52,179 bases of DNA from Succinimonas amylolytica DSM 2873 (GCF_000378405.1 NZ_KB899636.1:313033-365211), one strand, 5' to 3'; shown: positions 7,757 through 17,483, numbered from the stretch's first letter. The notes: a model not told the origin generated them from the letters alone. Program-made: numbers and translations.

Positions 7757-10726
7757 TCAGTTATACAAACAGGGGGCTACGTCATTATTCACGGTATTCT
7801 GTGTTTCATTTGTAATAAAATTGCGGAATTTTTTCAAAGCCTTAGTTTGCGCAATATCAAGTTGCGGTTTTGTTAAAAGAACAACCATTTCCTTACGCAA
7901 AAGGGACGCATACATATTTGCCCTTTTTGACACCGAAGCTAGAATTATCCACATGTAGGCATCAATATAGCTTTGAGTGACTCCGCATCCGTCGCGATAA
8001 AGCAATGCCAGCTGGTATTGAGCTTCAGCACTACCATGCTCTGCAGCTATGTATAGCAGATCATATGCAGCAATGGGATTTTTTTCACACCCCTGACCGT
8101 TAAGATACATAAGTCCTAGCAAGGTTGTTGCTTCAGAATGATTCTGTTCTGACGCAGCTTTCAGGTAAACCAGAGATTTCTGATGGTTTACAGGTATCTG
8201 AAACATTCCGTCACGATAAGCTTTCCCCAAATAATACAGAGCATCTTTGTGATTAAGATTTGCAGCCTTATGCATCAGGCGCATCCCTTCCCCGGGATCA
8301 TATACCACACCTCTGCCAGAAAGGTACATTTTAGCAAGTTCATAGCAACATCCGGCATGATCTCTGGAAGCTCCCTGTCTGAGCCAGTTTTGTGCCGCAG
8401 CATAATCTCTTCCCTGATCTCCATTATCCTTCATATAAATATTTGCAATGTACAAAAAGGCATCATCAATTCCGGCATTGGCAAGAAGGCGGTAATACCT
8501 GACGGCCTCATCATCATTTTTCATGACCCCGACGCCGTTTTCACACATTTCTCCAAGAAGACGGTACGAAGGAAGAAAACCCTGCTCGGAAGCCCTAAGG
8601 AAAAAAGAAAAGGCTTCCTTATAATTGACAGCAGTTCCATAACCTCTTAAATAGCAAATTCCCGTCATATGCAGAGCTCTGTCAACATTCTTTTCTGCAC
8701 TCTCAAGAAATAGGTTCATTGCTTTTTGATAACTCTTCTGAACGCCGTTTCCAGTAAAATAAATCAAACCTAGTTCATAGAGGGCATATCTATACTTATT
8801 CTCTGCACACTTCTCCAGAATCTCCAAAGCCTTATTAGGATCTTTTGGAACTCCTATTCCTCTTTGATACAGCAAAAAAAGGCCAAAATCCCCCTCTGGT
8901 CTTCCGTTTTTACTAAGTTTCTCAAACAAATCCTTTAAAAGGGCATCATCCGGAAAAGAAATATTAGAATTGTTATCCAGCATGATTTTGCCATAAGTTT
9001 CAACTGCCGGAATATACTCAAGCATTGCTGCCTGATAAATATAACTCTTAGCTTTTGTCAGGGATTTTTCCACCCCCCAGCCATTTAGAAATGATATTCC
9101 CATTTCATAGCGAGCAGGGACAACATCATGTTCAACCGCAATCTGAAGATATTTGTTTGCTGTCTCGTCGCTTCTGGAAATCTGATGTCCATACCTGTAT
9201 AGCAGAGCTATGCGATACGCTGCTTTCCAGCACCCTTTACTCAAAGCTTTCTGATACCAGTTCACAACGGTCTGCTCTTCAACACTTTGCTGATGACAGG
9301 TTTCATACATCTCTGCAAGACGATACTGGGCCTGCGCATTTCCCATTTCAGCAGCCCGGAAACACCACTTCTCTGCCTCACGAAAATTCCTGTTGGTACC
9401 TATCCCTTTCTCATAAAAACCTGAAAGCTCAAGAGCTGCCTCAGCATGCCCTCCCAAGGCGGCTCGTTTAATATATTCCAGTGCCTGACCAAATTCTGAA
9501 TGGCGAAATTTGCCATTCTGATTACCGATACTCCAGCATTTTTTATGCTCAGTACGGTCTTTGGAGCTATCATCATTTAAAAGAGGCAGATCCCTAACCT
9601 CCCGATACAGCAGAATACCCAGATTATATTCGGCATCATGATTTCCAACATCTGCCGCCTGACTGAGAAACGATTTAACAGAATCAAGGCACTGGTTCTT
9701 TCGGTGATTAAGAAATAACCGGGCTAGTTCCCACGAAGCATCCGCATTACCAATTTCTGCAGCCTTGTTAAAATAAAAAGCCGCTTTATCAGGCATGGGA
9801 AGCACACTACCGCCGTCATTGTACATCTGAGCCAGACGGAAAACCGCCTCCGGTAATCCTCTCTGAGCCAAAACCTCCATGATTCTTCGCCCTTCATCAT
9901 TTTTAGGATCCTCAAGGCAGTACTCTGCAAAGCAATAGCCAGCCTCATCACTACCAGAATCCCACGCCCTCCTCAGGAGAGATACCCCTTTTTGAAAAAT
10001 CCGAGGATTCTTTTCGTTTTCCAAATAATACTTACCAAGAAGACAGGCTGCCCCCGTATTATCATTAGAAATGTTAAGAAGAAGATCTTCTGCTTTATCA
10101 GGCGCATAACAGCTCCCATTGGCATCAAAAAGCACCCGAGCTTCCCCCAGAACCCCATCTGACAAACCAGCAGCCCCTGCTCTACGGTACCACTCCAGTG
10201 CCCTAGCTTCATCCTTTGAAACAACCTTTCCTTCAATGTAAACATTGCCAAGAATCAATGCCGCTTCTGGTATTTCTGTAGCAATTGTTTCCAAAAGACG
10301 AACCCCTCTGATTCGCTGCTCTCTTTCGGAACAGCGAATCAGATAGCTACCCAGCAAAAAAATATCATTCGATGCCCCTTTTTTAGCTTTGGATTCCAAA
10401 ATATCAGGATCCGGAATCTCCGACAAATCTCGGTTCGGTATCGTCCACCAAAAATGAATGTTTTTTGTAGTAAGGTGTCTTAGCTTATATTCTGCAGGAA
10501 GATACCCAAGATCTGCACTTTTTATTAACAAAGTCTTGGCTGAAGAATCAATGCTTACACCGTTCTGGTTGTCTGCAACAAGATTTCCCAAATAAAACAG
10601 TGCTTCCGGATCATCACTGTATTCGAACGGTTGTAACAGAAAAAAAGCATCATCATAATGTCCGGCCCTGTAAGCGACTTTTGCATGACTAAGAGCTGTT
10701 TCCAGAAAACTGTCATTAACGTCCAT
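7757..10726 (-). CDS. Large Sel1-like repeat (TPR-type) protein
   Basis: 989 residues without signal peptide or membrane segment, so probably cytoplasmic. Almost the entire chain is Sel1-like repeats, helical pairs of about 36 residues with the pattern A-x-x-x-L-G-x-x-Y-x-x-G-x-G. Clear examples are GNAQAQYRLAEMYE, ALYELGLIYFTGNGVQKS, ALYYLGKAYRDG and AEAQYQLALLYRDGCGV. I estimate over twenty units. Such solenoids are protein-interaction scaffolds; no catalytic domain is visible and the partner is unknown. It stands alone: convergent with trkH, and separated from the upstream pot operon by a terminator. The start ATG 10726 follows a G-rich ribosome binding site. Confidence 0.88.
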   Translation of the reverse strand: MDVNDSFLETALSHAKVAYRAGHYDDAFFLLQPFEYSDDPEALFYLGNLVADNQNGVSIDSSAKTLLIKSADLGYLPAEYKLRHLTTKNIHFWWTIPNRDLSEIPDPDILESKAKKGASNDIFLLGSYLIRCSEREQRIRGVRLLETIATEIPEAALILGNVYIEGKVVSKDEARALEWYRRAGAAGLSDGVLGEARVLFDANGSCYAPDKAEDLLLNISNDNTGAACLLGKYYLENEKNPRIFQKGVSLLRRAWDSGSDEAGYCFAEYCLEDPKNDEGRRIMEVLAQRGLPEAVFRLAQMYNDGGSVLPMPDKAAFYFNKAAEIGNADASWELARLFLNHRKNQCLDSVKSFLSQAADVGNHDAEYNLGILLYREVRDLPLLNDDSSKDRTEHKKCWSIGNQNGKFRHSEFGQALEYIKRAALGGHAEAALELSGFYEKGIGTNRNFREAEKWCFRAAEMGNAQAQYRLAEMYETCHQQSVEEQTVVNWYQKALSKGCWKAAYRIALLYRYGHQISRSDETANKYLQIAVEHDVVPARYEMGISFLNGWGVEKSLTKAKSYIYQAAMLEYIPAVETYGKIMLDNNSNISFPDDALLKDLFEKLSKNGRPEGDFGLFLLYQRGIGVPKDPNKALEILEKCAENKYRYALYELGLIYFTGNGVQKSYQKAMNLFLESAEKNVDRALHMTGICYLRGYGTAVNYKEAFSFFLRASEQGFLPSYRLLGEMCENGVGVMKNDDEAVRYYRLLANAGIDDAFLYIANIYMKDNGDQGRDYAAAQNWLRQGASRDHAGCCYELAKMYLSGRGVVYDPGEGMRLMHKAANLNHKDALYYLGKAYRDGMFQIPVNHQKSLVYLKAASEQNHSEATTLLGLMYLNGQGCEKNPIAAYDLLYIAAEHGSAEAQYQLALLYRDGCGVTQSYIDAYMWIILASVSKRANMYASLLRKEMVVLLTKPQLDIAQTKALKKFRNFITNETQNTVNNDVAPCLYN

Positions 10727-10850
10727 TAAAATCAGCCCCCTATCAGCAGCTCACGTGCCATAATTCCCGTACCATCCTCAATAATAGTAGAAAAATCTCC
10801 AGTAAAAGCAAAACTTCTATACATTTTTACAAATATGTGATCCCCAAAAA

Positions 10851-10881
10851 CAGAAAAGGGAGATCATTCTCCCTTTTTCTG
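10851..10881 (-). terminator. Rho-independent terminator of the mltF-potGHI operon
   Basis: CAGAAAAGGGAGA (10851-10863) pairs with TCTCCC...TTCTG (10868-10881) around the loop TCAT. On the minus strand it is followed by TTTTTGGGG. It lies 30 bases after the potI stop and also insulates the Sel1 gene. The other bases between 10727 and 10911 show nothing else. Confidence 0.85.
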
Positions 10882-10911
10882 AACCAATGCCTTCCTTAAA
10901 TAGCAAACTAA

Positions 10912-11763
10912 CTATCTAAGTGACATTCCAGCTTCAGCAAGTCTTTTCTTTTCCCTGATGTTTCTGTACATCCAATAAATAAAAGTACATACAGAAACAA
11001 TAAATACAATAATGGTAGCAAGGGCGTTAATTTCTGGATTCAGACCACGTCTTACACTGGAAAACACTACCATCGGAAGAGTTGAAGAACTCGGACCGGA
11101 AACAAAAGACGTGATAACCAGATCATCCATTGAGAGAGTAAAAGCCAAAAGCCATCCTGAAATAATTGCCGGAAAAATTGATGGCAGTGTTATAAACATA
11201 AATGTCTTTACAGGCCCTGCCCCCAAATCCTGTGCCGCCTCTTCTATGGAATAATCCAGTTCCTTTAGTCTGGAACGAACCACAACGGTAACATAGGCTG
11301 ACGTAAGTGTTACCATCGACATCCATATAGTCAGCATCCCCTTCTCAGGCCAGCCGAAAAGATCAGCCATCGTCACAAACAGCAACAGCAGTGAAAGACC
11401 GATAATCACATCAGGAAGAACCATTGGGGCCGTAATAAAAAGAGCAAAAAGAGAATCACCCCGGAATTTGGTAATTCGTGCCAGCCCTATAGCGGCAAGA
11501 GTCCCAATAATCACTGCAGTACAAGCACTGAAAAAAGCGACTGTAAGAGACACAGTTACCGCATCAATCATCTGCTGATCATTAAACAACTCAAAATACC
11601 ACTTAACAGAAAAACCTCCCCATACCGTCATCATTTTTGAGGCATTGAATGAATAAATAATAAGGCTGATGATCGGAGCATACAAAAACGAAAATCCCAT
11701 AAACAAAACCGCAAATCTGAATCTGTTGCTCCAGGAGCCTTTCCTGGCCATTTCTTCACTCAT
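10912..11763 (-). CDS. potI: Putrescine ABC transporter permease PotI
   Basis: 283 residues, about the length of E. coli PotI (281). Inner-membrane permease with about six hydrophobic segments. It has the ABC permease EAA loop SIEEAAQDLGAGPVKTFMFI, which docks on the ATPase, and PotI-like stretches such as PDVIIGLSLLLLFV and SGWLLAFTLSMDDLVI. Last gene of the operon; its ATG is one base after the potH stop, so translation is probably coupled. I chose PotI over PotC because its partner ATPase and permease both match PotG/PotH better. Confidence 0.92.
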   Translation of the reverse strand: MSEEMARKGSWSNRFRFAVLFMGFSFLYAPIISLIIYSFNASKMMTVWGGFSVKWYFELFNDQQMIDAVTVSLTVAFFSACTAVIIGTLAAIGLARITKFRGDSLFALFITAPMVLPDVIIGLSLLLLFVTMADLFGWPEKGMLTIWMSMVTLTSAYVTVVVRSRLKELDYSIEEAAQDLGAGPVKTFMFITLPSIFPAIISGWLLAFTLSMDDLVITSFVSGPSSSTLPMVVFSSVRRGLNPEINALATIIVFIVSVCTFIYWMYRNIREKKRLAEAGMSLR

Positions 11764-11764
11764 A

Positions 11765-12730
11765 CTACTTCACCCCACCGACAATTTCACGCCGTTGTAT
11801 CTTGTAAAACCACATTATCGGGATCATCAGAAGAATAAGCATCACCGTGGCAACGGCGGCAGCCAACGGCCAGTCACGGTTATTGAAAAATTCCTGCCAC
11901 AAAACACGCCCGATTAAATTTGAATCCTTCCCGCCAAGTAATTCCGGAATAACGTACTCACCAACAGCAGGGATAAAAACCAACATCGATCCGGCAATAA
12001 TTCCACTATATGTCTGCGGAAGCAAAAGTTTGAAAAAGCTTTTTACAGGTCGGCACCCCAAGTCGGAACCTGCCTCAATCAAGGTGTAATCTACCTTCGT
12101 AAAGGCCGTATAAAGAGGCAGAATCATAAAAGGAAGATAGGCGTAAACTATACCGACGTAGACGGCAAAATCGGTTTGAAGCATCTGAATTGGTTCATCA
12201 ATAACTCCTATATACATTAAAAAATTATTAATCAAACCTTCCTTCTTCAGTATTCCAATCCATGCATAAACCCTTATGAGAAATGATGTCCAGCTCGGCA
12301 GAATAACAAACATCAGAAGCGCATTTCTAGCTGCCGGCTTCGAGGTAGCTATAGCCCATGCTATTGGAAAACCCAGCAGAATACAGTAAACTGTTGAAAA
12401 AAACGCCACCTTCAATGACTTCAGATATGCAAGAACATAAGAATTATCTTCCCACAGGGAGATATAATTGTACAAATTTAAGGTTATTGTCAGCTTGTCA
12501 TCATCATAGGAAAATAAAGGAGCGTATGGCGGTATGCTGATAGCCGCTTCAGAAAAGCTGATCTTTAAAATTATCAAAAAAGGAATACAGAAAAAAACTG
12601 TCATCCAAAGATATGGAACAGACACCACGGCATATTTTCGCCATCCCTTTATCGGCTGAGGATTTCCCCGAAATTTTTTAAACAGACTTTTTCTTTTGCT
12701 GATGGCCTTTCTAAGATGCATGTTAGGCAT
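11765..12730 (-). CDS. potH: Putrescine ABC transporter permease PotH
   Basis: 321 residues. Inner-membrane permease pairing with PotI. Highly PotH-like stretches include VILPSWTSFLIRVYAWIGILK, IGRVLWQEFFNNRDWPLAAAV and the EAA loop LIEAGSDLGCRPVKSF. A basic N-terminal tail precedes the first membrane segment. The start ATG at 12730 has AGGAG six bases upstream. Eight bases separate it from potG. Confidence 0.92.
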   Translation of the reverse strand: MPNMHLRKAISKRKSLFKKFRGNPQPIKGWRKYAVVSVPYLWMTVFFCIPFLIILKISFSEAAISIPPYAPLFSYDDDKLTITLNLYNYISLWEDNSYVLAYLKSLKVAFFSTVYCILLGFPIAWAIATSKPAARNALLMFVILPSWTSFLIRVYAWIGILKKEGLINNFLMYIGVIDEPIQMLQTDFAVYVGIVYAYLPFMILPLYTAFTKVDYTLIEAGSDLGCRPVKSFFKLLLPQTYSGIIAGSMLVFIPAVGEYVIPELLGGKDSNLIGRVLWQEFFNNRDWPLAAAVATVMLILLMIPIMWFYKIQRREIVGGVK

Positions 12731-12738
12731 GATAACTC

Positions 12739-14004
12739 CTAAAAAGTCAGCGTTACACAGGATTCAGAATCCCAACTGAGATAAACCTGATCATCCCATG
12801 TCGGAAGACCAATGTTAAACCTGTCTGCATTGGGCAACGTAGTGATTACAATTTTACCGCTGGGAATACGGACATAATAAATTGAAACATCTCCCATATA
12901 GGCAATATTCTCCACAATACCGCTTGTATAGTTATTCACCATCTTCTGACCTTTATCATCCAGCGGAAAGGATCTTTCAATGTAAATCTTTTCAGGTCTT
13001 ATTGCCACAGTTACATCCATACCGTCAGCGAGATCGACATCGATGTCCAAATGAATATCCTGTTCAAGATCCTTACTCCTGATCACCGAACCGCTTCTGT
13101 CTGAAGTTATAAGACGACTCTCGAACATGTTGACTGAACCGATAAACTCCGCAGCAAAACAACAATTAGGATTCTCATAAACCTTTCTCGGCTCATCAAC
13201 CTGAATAAGTTCACCTCTGTTCATTATGGCTATTCTTTCGGCCATGGTCATAGCCTCCTCCTGATCGTGAGTAACCATAACACAAGTAACGCCCACACTT
13301 TCAATAATATTAACTAGTTCAAGACGCATCTGCTCTCTCAGCTTTTTATCAAGAGCTCCCATTGGTTCATCGAGAAGAAGCAACCGCGGCTGCTTGGCCA
13401 AAGATCTAGCAAGAGCCACCCGCTGCTTCTGTCCTCCAGAAAGCTGATGAGGCTTGCGTTCCCGATATTCCTCCATATGAACGAGCTTCAACATCTTTTC
13501 CACCCGAGCTTCAATTTCTTCCCGAGGGAGTCTTTTTCCAAAATCAAATAAATTTTTTTTCACACCATTTTTATAAATACGATCCTGCTTTAAACCAAAT
13601 GCAATGTTCTGTGCCACCGTCATTTGCGGAAACAGAGCATAGGACTGAAACATCATATTTACTGGTCTCTTATAAGGCGGTAATACTGACATGTCCTTGC
13701 CATCAAGAATAATTGAACCGCTGGTTGGCTGTTCAAAACCTGCTAACATTCTCAGCAAAGTGGATTTGCCGCAACCGGATGAACCCAAGAGAGCAAATAT
13801 TTCTCCCTCGTAAATTGTCAGATCTACATTGTTGACTGCTGCAACCTCACCATACCTCTTCACTAGATTTCTGATTTCCAGTAGTGGCCGTCTGACTTTT
13901 TTAACAGGCTGTTTGGATACCTGATCCGTTGTAAGATTATCGCAGGTAACGGGACCAGCTTTGTCAATTTGCTTATCACTTGGCTTGATGATATTTTCAG
14001 ACAC
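12739..14004 (-). CDS. potG: Putrescine ABC transporter ATP-binding protein PotG
   Basis: 421 residues. ATPase of the putrescine importer. It has Walker A GSSGCGKST, the Q-loop in MMFQSYALFPQMTV, ABC signature LSGGQKQR, Walker B RLLLLDEP and the H-loop VTHDQEEAM, followed by a C-terminal regulatory TOBE-type domain (about 300-421) ending YLSWDSESCVTLTF, which strongly recalls PotG of E. coli. A short insertion after QNIAFGLKQD (about 15 residues) and a 40-residue N-terminal tail make it longer than PotG (377). The start is GTG at 14004 with GGAG nine bases before it. potF, the usual binding-protein gene, is missing; mltF-like occupies its place 66 bases upstream. Confidence 0.92.
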   Translation of the reverse strand: MSENIIKPSDKQIDKAGPVTCDNLTTDQVSKQPVKKVRRPLLEIRNLVKRYGEVAAVNNVDLTIYEGEIFALLGSSGCGKSTLLRMLAGFEQPTSGSIILDGKDMSVLPPYKRPVNMMFQSYALFPQMTVAQNIAFGLKQDRIYKNGVKKNLFDFGKRLPREEIEARVEKMLKLVHMEEYRERKPHQLSGGQKQRVALARSLAKQPRLLLLDEPMGALDKKLREQMRLELVNIIESVGVTCVMVTHDQEEAMTMAERIAIMNRGELIQVDEPRKVYENPNCCFAAEFIGSVNMFESRLITSDRSGSVIRSKDLEQDIHLDIDVDLADGMDVTVAIRPEKIYIERSFPLDDKGQKMVNNYTSGIVENIAYMGDVSIYYVRIPSGKIVITTLPNADRFNIGLPTWDDQVYLSWDSESCVTLTF

Positions 14005-14070
14005 TTGGACATTCTCCAGTCAAATTTAAAATTCAAAAGCTACCAGATCCGGATGGCACACAGAAAAAAA

Positions 14071-15525
14071 TTAGCTCTTCCTGTTGCTTCTTTCCGATTC
14101 CAGCTTGTATGTATTGCTGTATGCAACGTAGAGGGAAAATATGTTGCGAACATATTTAACAGTTTCATTCGTACCATGAGCCATAGCAATTATTTCAACA
14201 TTGTTAAACCATTCATTGGGATTAAGGCCTTGCTTTTCTGCTTCATTCCGGTATCTCAGAATTCTTCCTGGTCCGCAATTATAGGATGCCATTGCGAATA
14301 AAATTCGTTCTCTGACCGGTATATCAGTGGCATTAAAGTAATTATCAATAATGTACCTCAAATATTTGGTACCCGCATGAACGTTGTTATCAACTTCATG
14401 AACACTGTTCACATTGACATACCATTCCTGGGCAGTACTGGGGAGAACCTGCATTATGCCTACTGCTCCACGAGGAGAACGAGCTGCCTGATTTAATGTT
14501 GACTCCTGATAAGCCTGTGCCATGATGAGAATCCAGTTAATATCAAACTTATCACCATATTTCTTAAAAACACGGGAATACTTCATAAAATCACTAGATT
14601 TGATACCCAGCCAATCCCCTTTCTTTCGAGAATAAAGAGACTGATATGCCGGTTTTGTTCTCATGTAACGGTCGTAGATCGCTTTCCCTTTGTCGGTACC
14701 GTCGCGGTAAGAACGCAAAAAAAGATTCAATTCCCGATACAGCTCCGTGGAATCATGTCTGATAGCCCAGACCATAGTTCCATCCTCCTTGAGAGGAACT
14801 CCATCACAGAATACCACTCTAGAGAACAATTCTTTCCACAACGGGAGTTTATAATCACTAACAATTGTAGCCTGAATTTCCCCGGTGTTAACCATGTCAA
14901 CTAAATCAGCATCAGTAAGATATTCATCTGCAAATGATACACGGATTTCTGGAAGATTCATCGTCCTTAAATACACATTAGCTGTTTTTATGCTTTCATA
15001 GTACGAAGAACTTTTGCGTATTGTAATATTCAGGTTTGCAAAATCTCTGAGCGCTGTTATCTCCCGATCTCCCTTCCTGATAGCAAGAACTTCCCTAATG
15101 CCAAGCTTTTCAGGAATAGTGAAATCAACATATCTTTTAAAATCGCGTGTCGGTGAAATACCGGTTGCAATGTCACCATAACCATCAGCTATCATTTTTA
15201 CCATCTGATCTGGCCTTACCGGAATAAAATATACCTTCAGCCCCCGATATTCAGGATGTCTTTCTTCAACAAATCTTTTAAACTGTTTCATCAAGGCAAC
15301 ATACAAACCATCCTGATAGCCCTTATTCATAAAAAAACTTATGTTATCGTATGAAACAAGTACTCTAATAGTGCGATCCTTCAAAAGTACAGGAAGATCC
15401 CCATGAAGAGGCATGATAGCGACACTCTGCCCCGTACTGACATTTTCAGATCGCGCTTCCGGGACACAGACAAACGGCACCAATAATAACAGGATCATAA
15501 CAAAAACTAAGTTAATTACCCTCAT
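14071..15525 (-). CDS. MltF-like lytic transglycosylase with solute-binding domain
   Basis: 484 residues. A signal peptide (about 1-26, ending PEARS) is followed by a family-3 solute-binding domain (about 50-295) and a C-terminal SLT lysozyme-like domain (about 320-470). The SLT domain has the catalytic Glu341 in AYQESTLN, then SPRGAVGIMQVLP and MASYNCGPGRILRY. In MltF-type proteins the enzyme cleaves peptidoglycan glycan strands and the binding domain senses muropeptides. The start ATG 15525 has a strong AAGGAGGG site. It leads the potGHI operon, where a putrescine-binding protein would be expected. The binding domain is of the amino-acid type, not the PotF/PotD type, so it is not an obvious replacement. 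Confidence 0.88.
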   Translation of the reverse strand: MRVINLVFVMILLLLVPFVCVPEARSENVSTGQSVAIMPLHGDLPVLLKDRTIRVLVSYDNISFFMNKGYQDGLYVALMKQFKRFVEERHPEYRGLKVYFIPVRPDQMVKMIADGYGDIATGISPTRDFKRYVDFTIPEKLGIREVLAIRKGDREITALRDFANLNITIRKSSSYYESIKTANVYLRTMNLPEIRVSFADEYLTDADLVDMVNTGEIQATIVSDYKLPLWKELFSRVVFCDGVPLKEDGTMVWAIRHDSTELYRELNLFLRSYRDGTDKGKAIYDRYMRTKPAYQSLYSRKKGDWLGIKSSDFMKYSRVFKKYGDKFDINWILIMAQAYQESTLNQAARSPRGAVGIMQVLPSTAQEWYVNVNSVHEVDNNVHAGTKYLRYIIDNYFNATDIPVRERILFAMASYNCGPGRILRYRNEAEKQGLNPNEWFNNVEIIAMAHGTNETVKYVRNIFSLYVAYSNTYKLESERSNRKS

Positions 15526-15913
15526 ATCTGCCCTCCTTCCGGTATCTGAAATTGCAAAACGCGCTGACGAAACACTTTGATACCAAATGTAATCGTCGAT
15601 AATGAGCTAAGTATGTTCAAAATACAACGATTTATCCACGACCTAAATTGTGAATATTATTCTCGTAGCGATAGCTGCAAGATTACCACATGCAATATTT
15701 CAAAATTTGAACACATCTCCAATTTAAAACCTGAAAAACAACGATAACTGTGATACGACCATCAGGAAACAACTTACCACCTCGGATAATCAGCTATAAA
15801 TAGCCATATACCCAGTTTATATTGCACCAAAAACATGCGTTTATGATTATGTTTGAGACAGATGCCTTTTTTTAGTGCAAAATAAACAAATTTTTACCGG
15901 GCATGGAAATTGC
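15526..15913. other. Intergenic region upstream of mltF-potGHI and asnA
   Basis: About 390 A/T-rich bases between divergent genes, expected to hold both promoters. A single 8-of-9 DnaA-box-like word (TTATCCACG, 15632-15640) occurs but has no partner nearby. I see no gene. Confidence 0.4.
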
Positions 15914-15943
15914 TATAATGGGAGACGTATTACGTTAAGGAGA
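15911..15943 (+). promoter_or_regulatory. asnA promoter and ribosome binding site
   Basis: TGCTATAAT (15911-15919) is a perfect extended -10 element. AAGGAGA (15937-15943) precedes the ATG at 15953 by nine bases and fixes that start. No good -35 hexamer is seen at 17 bases. Confidence 0.7.
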
Positions 15944-15952
15944 ACTTGCGAT

Positions 15953-16990
15953 ATGAGCAAATTGATAAAACCGGAACATTACGAACCTTTACTGACTCCT
16001 AAACAGACAGAACAAGGCATCAAATTAATAAAAGACTTCTTCCAAATAAACCTGTCTACAGAACTTAAGCTTCGCCGGGTAACAGCCCCTCTTTTTGTGT
16101 TAAAAGGGTTGGGGATAAACGACGATCTCAACGGCGTAGAACGAGCCGTCAGTTTTCCTATAAAAGATATGGGGGAGGCAAAAGCAGAAGTTGTACATTC
16201 TCTTGCAAAGTGGAAAAGATTATCACTTGCAGAATATAATATCGAACCTAATCATGGCTTATATACAGACATGAACGCCATTAGGGCAGATGAGGAACTC
16301 GATAATCTTCATTCTCTGTATGTTGACCAATGGGACTGGGAAGCTGTAATTACTCCAGAACAGCGTACTGCTGATTTTCTTCAAAATACCGTAAAGCGTA
16401 TCTATTCAGCCATTTTAAGAACAGAATATCTTACTTGCGAAGCTTATCCACAAATAAAACCGTTCTTACCGTCAGAAATCACATTTATCCACAGCGAAGA
16501 TCTCCTTAAAATGTATCCTGATAAAACCCCAAAGGAACGGGAGGATGCCATTTGTAAAAAATATGGTGCTGTATTCCTGATGGGAATCGGGGCAAGGCTG
16601 TCAAATGGAGAAAAGCACGATGGAAGAGCGCCGGATTATGACGACTGGAGTACAGAATCTGAACCAGGCAAACCGGGATTAAATGGTGATATTTTAATTT
16701 GGTATCCTGTTCTAAACAGATCATTTGAACTATCGTCCATGGGAATCAGGGTAGATCCGAAAGCGCTACTTAAACAGCTGGAAATAGAACACCAAGAAGA
16801 CCGCAAAGAGCTCTTCTTCCACAAAAAGCTTCTTAACAATGAACTTCCTCTGAGTATTGGCGGAGGTATCGGACAAAGCCGCCTGTGCATGGTTCTGCTG
16901 CACAAGGGGCATATCGGAGAAATTCAGGCAAGCATCTGGCCTGATGATATGAGGAAAGAATGCGAATCGTGGGGAATGCCCTTAATTTAG
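15953..16990 (+). CDS. asnA: Aspartate-ammonia ligase (asparagine synthetase A)
   Basis: 345 residues (E. coli AsnA 330). It makes asparagine from aspartate, ammonia and ATP; its fold is that of class II aminoacyl-tRNA synthetases. Recognisable AsnA stretches are VERAVSFPIKDM, AEVVHSLAKWKR, GLYTDMNAIRADE, VDQWDWE, and the C-terminal SIGGGIGQSRLCMVLLHKGHIGEIQ with the motif-3 arginine. The frame is open 26 codons upstream, but the promoter, the AAGGAGA site and family alignment favour ATG 15953. Monocistronic; convergent with the yfcZ-like gene. Confidence 0.95.
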   Translation: MSKLIKPEHYEPLLTPKQTEQGIKLIKDFFQINLSTELKLRRVTAPLFVLKGLGINDDLNGVERAVSFPIKDMGEAKAEVVHSLAKWKRLSLAEYNIEPNHGLYTDMNAIRADEELDNLHSLYVDQWDWEAVITPEQRTADFLQNTVKRIYSAILRTEYLTCEAYPQIKPFLPSEITFIHSEDLLKMYPDKTPKEREDAICKKYGAVFLMGIGARLSNGEKHDGRAPDYDDWSTESEPGKPGLNGDILIWYPVLNRSFELSSMGIRVDPKALLKQLEIEHQEDRKELFFHKKLLNNELPLSIGGGIGQSRLCMVLLHKGHIGEIQASIWPDDMRKECESWGMPLI

Positions 16991-17078
16991 ACCTCCGATT
17001 CACATCACACTACGATGCCATCAAAAACATCCTGGGAGAGATTCTTAGATATATAATCCCTCCCTTTTTTGCAATCTA

Positions 17079-17384
17079 CTAAACAAGACCTGTTCTCATC
17101 TGAAATATCATTTTCTCAGCTGTACAAGAAAATTTTAATGTCACCTTACGTAACAGCATCTCCCCATTAATGGTATCGGTATGCTGTATTTGAACTTCCT
17201 TTGAAACATTACGGGCGACAGCATCAAATCTTTCAGAATCCTCCTTCACCTTCGCCGGTTCACCCTGCAGTTCATATTCATATACATCATCACCTTCCGT
17301 TATGATAGTACCAATTTCGGCGCTGCAACCACAGGCGTCACAACAATCATTGATTACACAGTCAGTTTTATTATCATCATCCAT
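17079..17384 (-). CDS. YfcZ/YiiS-family (DUF406) small protein
   Basis: 101 residues from the chosen start. Cysteine-rich N-terminus (CVINDCCDACGCSAEIGTII) and the family C-terminus KFSCTAEKMIFQMRTGL, matching the E. coli YfcZ ending TFACEAEMLIFQLGLR. Function unknown; the CC/CGC cluster could bind a metal. The frame stays open to 17453, but the ATG at 17438 lies within the U-tract of the rpoH terminator, so I prefer ATG 17384, which has GGAG 11 bases upstream. Whether it has its own promoter or depends on read-through from rpoH is unclear. Confidence 0.75.
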   Translation of the reverse strand: MDDDNKTDCVINDCCDACGCSAEIGTIITEGDDVYEYELQGEPAKVKEDSERFDAVARNVSKEVQIQHTDTINGEMLLRKVTLKFSCTAEKMIFQMRTGLV

Positions 17385-17439
17385 ACCAACAAACTCTCCA
17401 TTTTTTGTGCACAAAGATAAACAATAAGATCGTACCATT

Positions 17440-17462
17440 AAAAAAGCCTCCAAAAGGAGGCC
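17440..17462 (-). terminator. Rho-independent terminator of rpoH
   Basis: GCCTCC (17446-17451), loop AAAA, GGAGGC (17456-17461), with six U on the minus strand (17440-17445). It begins 22 bases after the rpoH stop. Confidence 0.9.
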
Positions 17463-17483
17463 TCTATTAACATTTTGAGCAAA

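Noticed and set aside
15632-15640. DnaA box TTATCCACG suggesting a replication origin
   Set aside because: A single imperfect box with no cluster, no dnaA/dnaN/gidA neighbours and no A/T-rich 13-mers.
17385-17453. Longer start for the YfcZ-like gene
   Set aside because: The extra codons overlap the rpoH terminator hairpin and its U-tract and do not resemble the family's N-terminus.
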